Notes under the pieces: generated by a model
What the model was told of the DNA's origin: nothing
Seen by the model: only the letters and a program-made list of their open reading frames with translations
Database searches by the model: none
Source: Hahella sp050299855
Lineage (GTDB): Bacteria > Pseudomonadota > Gammaproteobacteria > Pseudomonadales > Oleiphilaceae
Direction: 5' to 3'
Assembly (NCBI GenBank): GCA_050299855.1
Contig: JBNKWQ010000002.1
Coordinates: forward strand, 1 to 64,000
Length of the DNA stretch: 64,000 bases
Translations under genes and position numbers: made by a program
In this document: in pieces, positions 1 to 7,920 of the stretch
How positions within the stretch are numbered: position 1 is the stretch's first letter
Layout of the letters: every line of letters starts with the position of its first letter

Positions 1-11
1 ACTTGATTGAT

Positions 12-24
12 TTGTTAAAGATTC
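12..24 (-). promoter_or_regulatory. boxA-like antitermination site of an rRNA leader
   Basis: Read on the minus strand this is GAATCTTTAACAA, close to the boxA element (TGCTCTTTAACAA) that precedes 16S rRNA in gammaproteobacteria and loads NusB/NusE for rRNA antitermination. It lies downstream of two rRNA-type promoters on the same strand, so the 16S gene should begin just left of the window. The match to boxA is seen; the rRNA itself is inferred. Confidence 0.65.
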
Positions 25-56
25 TCGCCAGGGCATTCATCCCTCAGCGGCGCGCC

Positions 57-84
57 ATTCTACAGTGTTGATTCTCGTTGTCAA
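57..84 (-). promoter_or_regulatory. rRNA-type promoter P2, reading leftwards
   Basis: On the minus strand the -35 is TTGACA (79-84) and the -10 is TAGAAT (57-62), with a 16-bp spacer as in rrn promoters. The bases after the -10 are GGCGCGCC, a GC-rich discriminator typical of promoters under stringent (ppGpp/DksA) control. It is the second of two tandem promoters, between P1 and boxA. Confidence 0.65.
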
Positions 85-217
85 ACTGTTTTTTACCACT
101 CCCTTCGCAGCGCCGGTAACCTGAACGCCTAAACCTCAGCAGGTCACCCTCTCTTCCCTGACCCTCCTACCCCTCAACCCCTCGTTTCCGGTGGGCTTCG
201 CTGCAGAAGAGGTGCGC

Positions 218-268
218 ATTATACGGAGCCGATTCGTTCTTGCAACCTCTTTTTTAAAATAAATTTCA
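218..268 (-). promoter_or_regulatory. rRNA-type promoter P1 with A/T-rich UP-like element
   Basis: On the minus strand the -35 is TTGCAA (240-245), the spacer is 16 bp and the -10 is a perfect TATAAT (218-223), followed by a GC-rich discriminator (GCGCACC). The bases just upstream of the -35 (246-268) are nearly all A and T, as in an UP element that binds the RNA polymerase alpha subunits. With P2 and boxA this is the control region of a ribosomal RNA operon lying left of the window. tyrS next to an rRNA operon matches P. aeruginosa. Confidence 0.7.
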
Positions 269-313
269 AAGAGCTATTGGCAACAATCTGGGATTTACCC
301 AGAACTCCTGGCT

Positions 314-1519
314 TTAAAGGATGTGCACCCTGGCAATCTTCTTCTTGCCAGCCTGAACAACCTTTATATCACCAGACTGAAATCTAAAAGAGGCGTCAAT
401 TTTTTTGCCATCAACGAACACGGCACCACGACCCAGCGCGTCTTTTGCAGCCGCACCATTCGCCACCAATCCCGCAGATCGTAACAAAGGCGCAGCAAAG
501 ATTTCAGCTGCACCCTCTAAGCCCACTTCTACATCCTGGATGTTTTCTGGGATTTCGCCTAGCTTCACCTGATTTCCCGCCCCTTTGTGGGCATTATCAG
601 CCGCTTCCTGGCCATGAAAGCGAGCAATAATTTCCAGTGCAAGAATTCTCTTAACTTCCTGCGGGTTTCGGCCGCTTTGAATTTCACAAAGATAGCTCTC
701 GACCTCTGACATTGGTCTAAAACTCAGTAACTCAAAATATCGACCTATCAATTCATCCGGCATGGATAGAAGCTTGGTATACATCTCTCCCGGCAAATCA
801 CTGACACCTATATAGTTGCCAAGCGACTTTGACATCTTCTGTACACCATCCAATCCTTCCAGGATCGGCATGGTAATGATCACCTGCGGCTCCTGGTCGA
901 CATTTTTCTGCAACATACGCCCCATCAGAAGGTTAAATTTCTGATCAGTGCCGCCCAGCTCCACATCTGCCTCTAACGCAACACTGTCATAACCCTGCAC
1001 CAGAGGATAGAGAAACTCATGAATGGAAATAGGCTGCTCGTTGGTGTAACGCTTATTGAAATCGTCACGTTCGAGCATTCTTGCGACAGTGTACTGTCCT
1101 GCCAGGCGAATCATGTCGGCAGCAGACATTTGCCCCATCCATTCACTATTAAAGCGAACCTGAGTTTTTTCCGGATCCAGAATCTTAAATACCTGCTCTT
1201 TATACGTCTGAGCGTTCCGAGCAACATCCTCAAGCGTCAAGGGCGGGCGAGTTGCACTTTTGCCAGTTGGATCACCAATCATCCCGGTAAAATCGCCAAT
1301 CAGGAAAATCACCTCGTGACCAAGGTCCTGAAACTGGCGTAGTTTATTAATCAAAACTGTGTGACCCAAATGCAAATCAGGGGCGGTAGGGTCAAATCCA
1401 GCCTTAATATTTAAAGGCTTACCGCGCTTTAACTTTTCCTGCAGCGCTTCTTCCTGAATGATCTCTTCGGTCCCGCGCTTGATCAGCGCCATGGATTCTT
1501 CAACTGATACCAATGACAT
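314..1519 (-). CDS. tyrS: Tyrosyl-tRNA synthetase, type 2 (TyrZ-like)
   Basis: Cytoplasmic enzyme that charges tRNA-Tyr with tyrosine using ATP. It is a class I synthetase: HLGH at residues 50-53 is the HIGH motif and KMSKS is at 228-232. The C-terminal 60 residues form an S4-type RNA-binding domain. The single-residue HLGH form and the length of 401 residues fit the TyrZ subgroup rather than the 424-residue E. coli type. A TTG codon at 1540 extends the frame by seven residues, but the ATG at 1519 begins the usual family N-terminus and is preferred. No strong ribosome binding site is visible for either. It is transcribed toward the rRNA promoters at 1-268 and divergently from the M23 peptidase gene. 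Confidence 0.95.
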   Translation of the reverse strand: MSLVSVEESMALIKRGTEEIIQEEALQEKLKRGKPLNIKAGFDPTAPDLHLGHTVLINKLRQFQDLGHEVIFLIGDFTGMIGDPTGKSATRPPLTLEDVARNAQTYKEQVFKILDPEKTQVRFNSEWMGQMSAADMIRLAGQYTVARMLERDDFNKRYTNEQPISIHEFLYPLVQGYDSVALEADVELGGTDQKFNLLMGRMLQKNVDQEPQVIITMPILEGLDGVQKMSKSLGNYIGVSDLPGEMYTKLLSMPDELIGRYFELLSFRPMSEVESYLCEIQSGRNPQEVKRILALEIIARFHGQEAADNAHKGAGNQVKLGEIPENIQDVEVGLEGAAEIFAAPLLRSAGLVANGAAAKDALGRGAVFVDGKKIDASFRFQSGDIKVVQAGKKKIARVHIL

Positions 1520-1746
1520 ATATCTATAAGCCCGTTGCAACTTGTTACGCTATTTACACTTGGTAATTGACTATATTGACCAATATCACACACTTGCATG
1601 GCGAAAAAGTGGTCAACTAGGGTTCGAAAAGCGCAGTAGTATACCAGTATTTTTTTCGATCAGTATGCCTGTTAAGATGCGTTGTTTTTAACTATGCTTA
1701 TAGGCGATTATTAAAGCGTTTTGCACAATGTCGGATCTAACCATCG

Positions 1747-3156
1747 ATGTTTAAAAGAAAATTACTACTCAAATTACCCCGAATTCACTATTTGGCCGCA
1801 GCTACTGCTGGCCTGATGATTGGTAGCGCCTTGATTCTTAGCCCCAGCAATTCCGCTGAGGCCAACAGAATCAGTATGAATTTACCGTTAGGGCAGAGTG
1901 ACTCCTCAATATCTGAGCAGCCCACAGCATCTTTACCAACCGTAAATGAAGAGCAAGCTGAACTTCCTGCGCTCAACACCGCAGATAACAAAACAGCCGA
2001 ACAGCCAATACAGCCCGCGCAACCTGAATATTCCTGGAAAGCATATCAGGTCCAAAGCGGCGACAGCTTTTCAACCATGTTCAAGCGTGCAGGCGTCCCA
2101 CCGAAATTGCTCGCCAAGATGGTCACAGATCTGCCAGGCAAAGAGTGGACTCAGCTTTATCCAGGTGAAGAAATAGAATTTGGCTTTGACGGCGAATCTT
2201 TCAGTACAATGAAAATTCATCGCAACCGCCTGGAAAATTGGCTCATCAGCGCCAACAACGAGGGCAGCTTTTCTCTCGACAAGGTTATTGCTGAACCTGA
2301 AGTTCATCCCACCTATGCGGAAGGAATAATCCACTCAGCCTTGTTTATAGACGCCAAGAAAGCCGGCATGTCTGATGAGCTTATCATGGAATTCGCCAAC
2401 ATCTTTGGCTGGGATATTGACTTCATCCTCGACATTCGCACCGGAGATTCCTTCAAGCTGGTATACGAAGAGCTGTACTACGAAGGCGAAAAGATCGGCT
2501 ACGGCGATATTCTTGCTGCAGAGTTCGTCAATCAAGGTAAGACCTATACTGCTGTGCGTTACGAAGATCAACATGGCCGGGCTAGTTACTATACGCCTGA
2601 AGGTGACAGCATGCGGAAAACCTTCCTGCGCTCACCTATCGATTTTGCCCGTGTATCCTCTCACTTCAACTTGAGTCGCAAGCACCCTGTATTGCATAAG
2701 ATACGCGCGCATCGCGGCACCGATTACGCCGCCAGCCGAGGGACTCCTATCAAAGCGACCGGCGATGGAAAAGTGATCTTTGCCGGCCGCAAAGGCGGCT
2801 ACGGCAAGGTAGTGATTATCCAGCACGGACAATCAATCACGACGCTTTATGCACACATGAATGGCTTTGCGAAAGGCATAAGGAGTGGCGCCAGAGTGTC
2901 ACAGGGCAAGGTTATTGGCTATGTTGGAGCCACAGGTATGGCCACCGGCCCTCACCTGCACTTTGAATTCAGAGTCAACGGTGTCCACAAAAACCCCGTG
3001 ACGGTCCAGCTCCCAAAGGCTCAACCAGTAGCCAAAGCAGAGCTGAAAACATTTCGTAAGCACGCTACATTGGCTGTTGCCCAGTTGAAAAGCTTTGCCA
3101 GTGAATATCAGGTTGCCTCCTCCACTGATAATCCCAGTATGGCCCAGGACCTGTGA
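1747..3156 (+). CDS. Membrane-anchored M23 murein endopeptidase (MepM/OapA-like)
   Basis: Predicted cell-wall hydrolase of 469 residues acting in the periplasm, cutting peptidoglycan cross-links to allow wall growth. The N-terminus has basic residues and one hydrophobic stretch (about 15-35), a signal or anchor. A low-complexity linker rich in Q, P and E follows, then an OapA/LysM-like domain (about 95-165). The C-terminal M23 LytM domain carries the zinc ligands H322 and D326 (HRGTD) and the HLH motif at 403-405, so it should be active. The stop codon overlaps the GTG start of anmK by 4 bases (GTGA), implying translational coupling. Pairing of a murein hydrolase with a murein-sugar recycling kinase fits one wall-turnover unit, the same order as P. 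aeruginosa PA0667-PA0666. The specific substrate bond is inferred from family. Confidence 0.9.
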   Translation: MFKRKLLLKLPRIHYLAAATAGLMIGSALILSPSNSAEANRISMNLPLGQSDSSISEQPTASLPTVNEEQAELPALNTADNKTAEQPIQPAQPEYSWKAYQVQSGDSFSTMFKRAGVPPKLLAKMVTDLPGKEWTQLYPGEEIEFGFDGESFSTMKIHRNRLENWLISANNEGSFSLDKVIAEPEVHPTYAEGIIHSALFIDAKKAGMSDELIMEFANIFGWDIDFILDIRTGDSFKLVYEELYYEGEKIGYGDILAAEFVNQGKTYTAVRYEDQHGRASYYTPEGDSMRKTFLRSPIDFARVSSHFNLSRKHPVLHKIRAHRGTDYAASRGTPIKATGDGKVIFAGRKGGYGKVVIIQHGQSITTLYAHMNGFAKGIRSGARVSQGKVIGYVGATGMATGPHLHFEFRVNGVHKNPVTVQLPKAQPVAKAELKTFRKHATLAVAQLKSFASEYQVASSTDNPSMAQDL

Positions 3157-4259
3157 GCGAGCTTTCACCAGAGTACTATATCGGTATCATGTCAGGCACC
3201 AGCCTGGATGGTATCGATCTGGCCATTATTCAAAGCGACCAGAATCAACTGGCGACCTACCATACCCAATTCACTCTGTTCCCAGAGAATTTGCAGAAAG
3301 CTTTGGCTGACCTTACATTGGCCGACACCTGGCAACCAGACAGCTATTACGCGATTGAAACAGATTTAGTTCAAACCTATGCCAATGCAGTCGCCCAGGC
3401 GCTTCAGGCAGCCAAGTTAGAATCTGAGGAAGTTACAGCTATTGGTTGCCATGGACAAACTGTTCGCCACCGTGCCTATGCCACCCCAGCCTATACGGTG
3501 CAGATGATGAATGGCGCATTACTGGCCGAACTCACCGGATGTACGGTAGTCACCGATTTCCGCAGGCGCGATATGGCAGCAGGTGGTCAGGGTGCACCTT
3601 TGGCACCAGCTTTCCACTATGCCGCCATAGCAGAACAGTATTCACATGCAGGTGTATTGAATCTCGGCGGAATTGCCAATCTGACACTATGGCATGGGAA
3701 CCAACTTTCCGGATTTGATACTGGCCCGGCCAATGGATTGATGGACGCCTGGATGCAAAGCCGCTTTCAGCGTCCGCGAGACGAAAACGGCAATCAGGCA
3801 AGACAAGGGAAAGTAAACCAGCCGCTACTTGACCAGTTGATGCAGCACCCTTACTTTCAGCTCCCCCCCCCAAAAAGCACTGGCCGCGAAGAATTCAATC
3901 TGGCATGGCTGGAACAACAGCTGACCAGCCACTCCCCAGTTTCCGACCAAGATGTATTGACTACTCTGGCAGAGCTCACTGCAAGCAGCATTGCCAAAAG
4001 CCTGGGAGCAGCACCTCCGACTCAACTCTTTGTGTGCGGTGGTGGAGTTCACAACCAATACGTTTTAGAACAATTACAACGACAAATTCCCAGCACCAGG
4101 ATAGCAACAACTGCCGACGTAGGAATTGACCCGGACTTCATGGAGGCCATTGCCTTTGCCTGGATTGCCCGCCAGACCATTCATCTTCAACCCGGCAATC
4201 AACCCAGCGTCACCGGCGCTAAAGGACCTAGAATACTGGGCGCTATTTACCCCAAATAG
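3153..4259 (+). CDS. anmK: Anhydro-N-acetylmuramic acid kinase
   Basis: Cytosolic enzyme that opens and phosphorylates 1,6-anhydroMurNAc to MurNAc-6-phosphate in peptidoglycan recycling. The 368-residue product has the ASKHA-type phosphate loop near the N-terminus (MSGTSLDGID, residues 11-20), GCHGQTVRH, the GGIANLT strand, GFDTGPAN and the late GGG(V/A)HN motif, all family hallmarks. It starts with GTG overlapping the stop of the M23 peptidase gene. A run of nine C at 3863-3871 encodes the conserved PPPKSTGRE segment; the frame is intact as given, but this tract is prone to slippage. Downstream it converges on the DsrE-like gene. Confidence 0.95.
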   Translation: MSELSPEYYIGIMSGTSLDGIDLAIIQSDQNQLATYHTQFTLFPENLQKALADLTLADTWQPDSYYAIETDLVQTYANAVAQALQAAKLESEEVTAIGCHGQTVRHRAYATPAYTVQMMNGALLAELTGCTVVTDFRRRDMAAGGQGAPLAPAFHYAAIAEQYSHAGVLNLGGIANLTLWHGNQLSGFDTGPANGLMDAWMQSRFQRPRDENGNQARQGKVNQPLLDQLMQHPYFQLPPPKSTGREEFNLAWLEQQLTSHSPVSDQDVLTTLAELTASSIAKSLGAAPPTQLFVCGGGVHNQYVLEQLQRQIPSTRIATTADVGIDPDFMEAIAFAWIARQTIHLQPGNQPSVTGAKGPRILGAIYPK

Positions 4260-4336
4260 AGTCATTCCCGTCTAATTGGCTTGTTGCCTCCCCTCATGAG
4301 TTTCAGCTTAGTGCCAGGAGGGCACCTAATCCCCTA

Positions 4337-4819
4337 TCAGAAGTCTACATAGCCGCTGGAACGAAGCTGCTGCTCTTCAGCTGGCCCATAAGGCACAATT
4401 TCAACAAATGGAGGAAGGGATTCCGGCGCAATATCGTGTAATCGCATGTAGGTTGCACATATGCGCACGTCAATTACCCGAAAGGCATCCAACTGAGCTG
4501 CCTTGTCGACCAGAGATTTAAATTCGCCATAATTGGCATGAGAAAAATATTCCACTTCAGGACCATGCAATACGAAAGCAATGGGCTCACCCAGAGCAAA
4601 GCCGTTTTGCTGATCAAGCAACATCGAAGCGCGATCAAACAGGTCACTAATTTCTTCAGCGGTATGCAGCTCGATATTGGCGATATATTGATGGGAGTCT
4701 TCCACAATGGCTAGCGTAGTGGTAGGCGTCTCTGCCACCCCCTGTCGGCAGAAGGTGGTCATGGTGATAGTCACCAGCAACCCTAGTAATGAAAGCCGTC
4801 GAAGAACTTTAACAACCAT
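4337..4819 (-). CDS. Exported DsrE-family protein
   Basis: A 160-residue protein with a clear signal peptide (basic start, hydrophobic core about 9-22, likely cleavage near VAE). The rest resembles the DsrE/DsrF fold: an alternating alpha/beta pattern, FVLHGPEVEYF, and a single cysteine in the RICATYM segment at the place where DsrE-type sulfur carriers keep theirs. Whether it carries sulfur is unknown. It lies 27 bp downstream of erpA on the same strand, so it is probably co-transcribed with the Fe-S carrier gene, suggestive of a sulfur or redox role but not proof. Exact function not known. Confidence 0.7.
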   Translation of the reverse strand: MVVKVLRRLSLLGLLVTITMTTFCRQGVAETPTTTLAIVEDSHQYIANIELHTAEEISDLFDRASMLLDQQNGFALGEPIAFVLHGPEVEYFSHANYGEFKSLVDKAAQLDAFRVIDVRICATYMRLHDIAPESLPPFVEIVPYGPAEEQQLRSSGYVDF

Positions 4820-4846
4820 CTTCAGAATGCCTCCACAGCCAAAGGT

Positions 4847-5200
4847 CTATATTGAAAAGGAGCTGCCGCAGCCACAAGTCGTGGACGCGTTGGGATTGTT
4901 AATGACAAACTGTGCACCCTCAAGGCCTTCCTTATAGTCCACTTCCGAGCCAACCAGATACTGATAGCTCAGCGAGTCTACAAGTAGCTTCACACCTGCT
5001 TTTTCGACCACAGTGTCATCTTCATTGATGGCTTCATCGAAGGAGAATCCGTACTGGAATCCTGAGCAGCCACCACCAGTAACGAACACACGCAGGGCCA
5101 GTTCGTCATTACCCTCTTCTTCAATCAGCATCCGCACTTTTGCCGCAGCGCTGTCGGACAGATAAAAGGGACTAGGTTCAAAAGTTTCAGCAATGCTCAT
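4847..5200 (-). CDS. erpA: Iron-sulfur cluster insertion protein ErpA
   Basis: A-type Fe-S carrier of 117 residues that passes clusters to apo-enzymes such as those of isoprenoid synthesis and respiration. The three ligand cysteines are visible: one in GGGCSGFQYGF and two in the C-terminal CGCGSSF. The start ATG at 5200 and the length match ErpA/IscA family members. The order erpA next to anmK and argC matches Pseudomonas. It heads a short leftward unit with the DsrE-like gene. Confidence 0.95.
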   Translation of the reverse strand: MSIAETFEPSPFYLSDSAAAKVRMLIEEEGNDELALRVFVTGGGCSGFQYGFSFDEAINEDDTVVEKAGVKLLVDSLSYQYLVGSEVDYKEGLEGAQFVINNPNASTTCGCGSSFSI

Positions 5201-5316
5201 TCAATATCTCACACTTTACATATGCCCAAGGCAACAATTCGTACCTTAAACGGTGGGTACAAATCAGGATACGCCAAAATTATCCATTTATCCCACCTAA
5301 AAGATCAACTATTCCC

Positions 5317-5799
5317 TCAAGTAAAGGCTTCGTTGTCTGCTTCAGCAGGTTGGTCCTTGGCTGGCGTCAGCGCCGACGTCTTGATCGGGTCTACCTTCTT
5401 AACTTCGCCCTTGCCGGATAAGGTCTCAGCGTCTTTCTGGTGAACCAGATTACCGTTCACTTCAGCCCCCATGGCCATCTCAATCAAGTTGTAATACACA
5501 TTGCCAGTAATGGAGGCTTTGGGCGCTAATTCAATATGTTCAGATGAATAAACATCGCCATGAACGGTGCCATTAATCACCACATGCGGGGCCACAACAT
5601 CGCCGTGAACCTCGCCGGCTTCGCTAATTCGCACGACAGCACCATTGTTATCCGGAGCCGATTTAATCTTGCCTTCGATACGTCCATCGATATGCAATCC
5701 ACCACTGAAAGTGACATCACCCTTCAGTTCTGTCCCTCTGGCAATCAGGGTATCGTAACGATGGCTACTGGCAGGCTTGCCTTTTTTACTTCCAAACAT
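5317..5799 (-). CDS. Bactofilin (polymer-forming cytoskeletal protein)
   Basis: A 160-residue bactofilin. The middle is a run of hydrophobic-glycine repeats (GDVTFSGGLHIDGRIEG, VHGDV, VHGDVYSS) that fold as a beta-helix and polymerise without nucleotide. Short charged tails flank it. The frame extends upstream, but a strong GGAGG lies 9 bases before the ATG at 5799 and the upstream gene ends just before, so this start is chosen. The Shine-Dalgarno overlaps the end of the upstream coiled-coil gene, so the two are likely coupled. Bactofilins usually scaffold wall-modifying enzymes or appendages; the partner here is unknown, though the coiled-coil membrane protein next door is an obvious candidate. 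Confidence 0.9.
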   Translation of the reverse strand: MFGSKKGKPASSHRYDTLIARGTELKGDVTFSGGLHIDGRIEGKIKSAPDNNGAVVRISEAGEVHGDVVAPHVVINGTVHGDVYSSEHIELAPKASITGNVYYNLIEMAMGAEVNGNLVHQKDAETLSGKGEVKKVDPIKTSALTPAKDQPAEADNEAFT

Positions 5800-5803
5800 C
5801 GAC

Positions 5804-6529
5804 TTATTCCTCCACCTTCCAATCAAAGGTACGCTCTATTTTTGTCGCATTCTTCCCAGATGACTGGGCAACGATCTGAATTTGTTCAGGATTATATCCC
5901 TCAGGCAGTTCCAGCTCTCCGGCAATGTCCTGAAAGTATCGGAACTTGAATTTCACACCCAGGTCTTCGGCGCCCGCCACATCCCGGAGAGGTAATATTT
6001 CCTTCTTATTATTCAGGGATCCGATCAGATTCACGGCAACCACCCCCTGAATATACTTGCTGTTGTTCGCCACCTGGGTCAGCACAAGCTTGTACTGAAA
6101 GCGCCTGTCTCCGCGGGCTGCATGCAATTCCATTTTCTGGATCTGCAGCCCTTTGTCATCGCCTGAAGGAGCCATTATGTTCTTATAGAACGCTATATCC
6201 TCCTCCAACTGCAGGATCTTGCTTTCCAGTGTCCTCACCGTGGCCTGAACATCCCGGCTGGCAATATCATCAATATCCTTGCCGCGTTCAAGATTAGCCA
6301 CCTGCTGGGCTAATTCTGTCGTCCGCGACTCTGCCACATTCAGCATGCGGGTCAACTCTGTATTCCGGCTAGCCAGCTGCCCGCCTCGGTAGGTGGCGCC
6401 ATACCACCCCATGGCAATACCGCCTACGATACTCAACGCAACTGCAAGCCAGGCAAACAAGTGACGCTTTGCATTCTCTGCCGGGCGATAAGGTACAACT
6501 ATCAGTTTTTCATCTGCACGTTTATTCAT
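5804..6529 (-). CDS. Membrane-anchored coiled-coil protein, DUF6776-like
   Basis: A 241-residue protein with a short cytoplasmic tail, one transmembrane helix (about residues 23-45), then a long heptad-rich coiled coil (about 53-120) and a C-terminal beta-rich domain ending in FDWKVEE. This layout matches the conserved uncharacterised family found beside bactofilin genes in Pseudomonas-like bacteria. The ATG at 6529 is preferred to an upstream GTG at 6553, which has no ribosome site. It is the first gene of a two-gene unit with the bactofilin. The role is not established; anchoring bactofilin filaments to the membrane is a reasonable guess. Confidence 0.75.
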   Translation of the reverse strand: MNKRADEKLIVVPYRPAENAKRHLFAWLAVALSIVGGIAMGWYGATYRGGQLASRNTELTRMLNVAESRTTELAQQVANLERGKDIDDIASRDVQATVRTLESKILQLEEDIAFYKNIMAPSGDDKGLQIQKMELHAARGDRRFQYKLVLTQVANNSKYIQGVVAVNLIGSLNNKKEILPLRDVAGAEDLGVKFKFRYFQDIAGELELPEGYNPEQIQIVAQSSGKNATKIERTFDWKVEE

Positions 6530-6592
6530 GACAACTCTATAGTTTGGATACACCTGAGGAAACGGGAATTAACCCCTTTCAGGACCTAAGAC

Positions 6593-7624
6593 TTATGGCA
6601 GCAACGCAATCTGCTGCAAACCAGTTGCCTCTTCCAAACCTAGCATAAGGTTCATATTATGCACTGCCTGACCTGCCGCCCCTTTGACCAGATTGTCGAT
6701 GACCGAGAGAACGATCACCATATCGCTATCAGGCTGCTGATGCAGGGCAATGCGACAGCAATTGGTACCTCTGACCGTTCTGGTTTCAGGCAGTCCGCGT
6801 AGTGGCATGACGTCGACGAAGGGCTCGTCCTGATAGTGCGTTTCAAATAATTGCTGCAGTTCGTCAAAATTCCCTTTCAACTGAGCGTACAGGGTGGCTT
6901 CTATACCACGTACCATAGGTACAAGATGTGGCACGAAAGTCAGTCCCACAGACTGCCCAGCGGCTTGGCTCAATCCCTGCTTTATTTCCGGCAAATGGCG
7001 ATGTCCGGATGCCCCATAGGCTTTAAAGCTTTCAGTAACTTCACACAGTAAATTGTTGACGCTGGCTCCGCGCCCGGCTCCACTAACGCCAGATTTAGCA
7101 TCAGCAATCAGGCGGGATGGGTCTACCAGTTGATGCTTCAGTAGCGGTAAAAAGCCCAGTTGCACGGCTGTCGGGTAACATCCCGGATTAGCCACTAGCT
7201 GCGCCTGACGGATAGCCTCACGATTCATTTCCGGCAATCCGTAGACCGCCTGGGACAACAGCTCTGGACAGGCATGTTGCTGGCCATACCAGTGTTGCCA
7301 TACAGCAGCATCCTTGATTCGGAAATCTGCGGCCAGATCGATCACCTTGGTTCCCTTGGCCAGAAGCTCTGGCACCAGCTTCATGGCCACCCCATTAGGC
7401 GTTGCAAAAAACACCAGGTCACATTGAGCTAACAGATCGGCATCGGGCTCCGTAAAAGTCAGGTTCAGGTGGCCACGCAGATTGGGAAACATTTCAGCCA
7501 CGGCAGTGCCAGCCTCGGTTCGCGAAGTAATGACACTGATCTCAGCCTCCGGATGTGCGATCAACAAACGAATCAGTTCCACTCCGGTATATCCGGTACC
7601 ACCAACAATGCCTACTTTAACCAC
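6593..7624 (-). CDS. argC: N-acetyl-gamma-glutamyl-phosphate reductase
   Basis: Third step of arginine synthesis: NADPH-dependent reduction of N-acetylglutamyl phosphate to the semialdehyde. The 343-residue product starts with the Rossmann motif VGIVGGTGYTGVELIRLL, and the catalytic cysteine is C149 in NPGCYPTA. HRHLPEI, later in the chain, contributes the catalytic histidine. The length is that of the type 1 enzyme. It lies 63 bp upstream of the DUF6776-like gene on the same strand and is divergent from the ClC gene, with a 296-bp spacer that must hold promoters for both. Confidence 0.97.
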   Translation of the reverse strand: MVKVGIVGGTGYTGVELIRLLIAHPEAEISVITSRTEAGTAVAEMFPNLRGHLNLTFTEPDADLLAQCDLVFFATPNGVAMKLVPELLAKGTKVIDLAADFRIKDAAVWQHWYGQQHACPELLSQAVYGLPEMNREAIRQAQLVANPGCYPTAVQLGFLPLLKHQLVDPSRLIADAKSGVSGAGRGASVNNLLCEVTESFKAYGASGHRHLPEIKQGLSQAAGQSVGLTFVPHLVPMVRGIEATLYAQLKGNFDELQQLFETHYQDEPFVDVMPLRGLPETRTVRGTNCCRIALHQQPDSDMVIVLSVIDNLVKGAAGQAVHNMNLMLGLEEATGLQQIALLP

Positions 7625-7920
7625 GATAACTCAATTCCCCCGAATCAATGAAAGAACTTGCCACTATCAAAGCTGATTGAAACTCAGCTTTATTTGCTAA
7701 AAAATGCCGCTAACCAGATGATTTTACTGGTTCTCACATAAGTTTAGCGGATTGCGTATACTAACAGCATTTAACGTGTTCCGTAGAGTAGGGTTTACAT
7801 TTTTACACTTAAGGACTGCGGAACCGATCAGCTGCCATCTGCAGCCCCCTGTCACCTCGCTCAATTTCAGATCAGTTGTGCCTGCCACTAGTGATTAAGT
7901 GGACGCACTAAGGAGCCATA

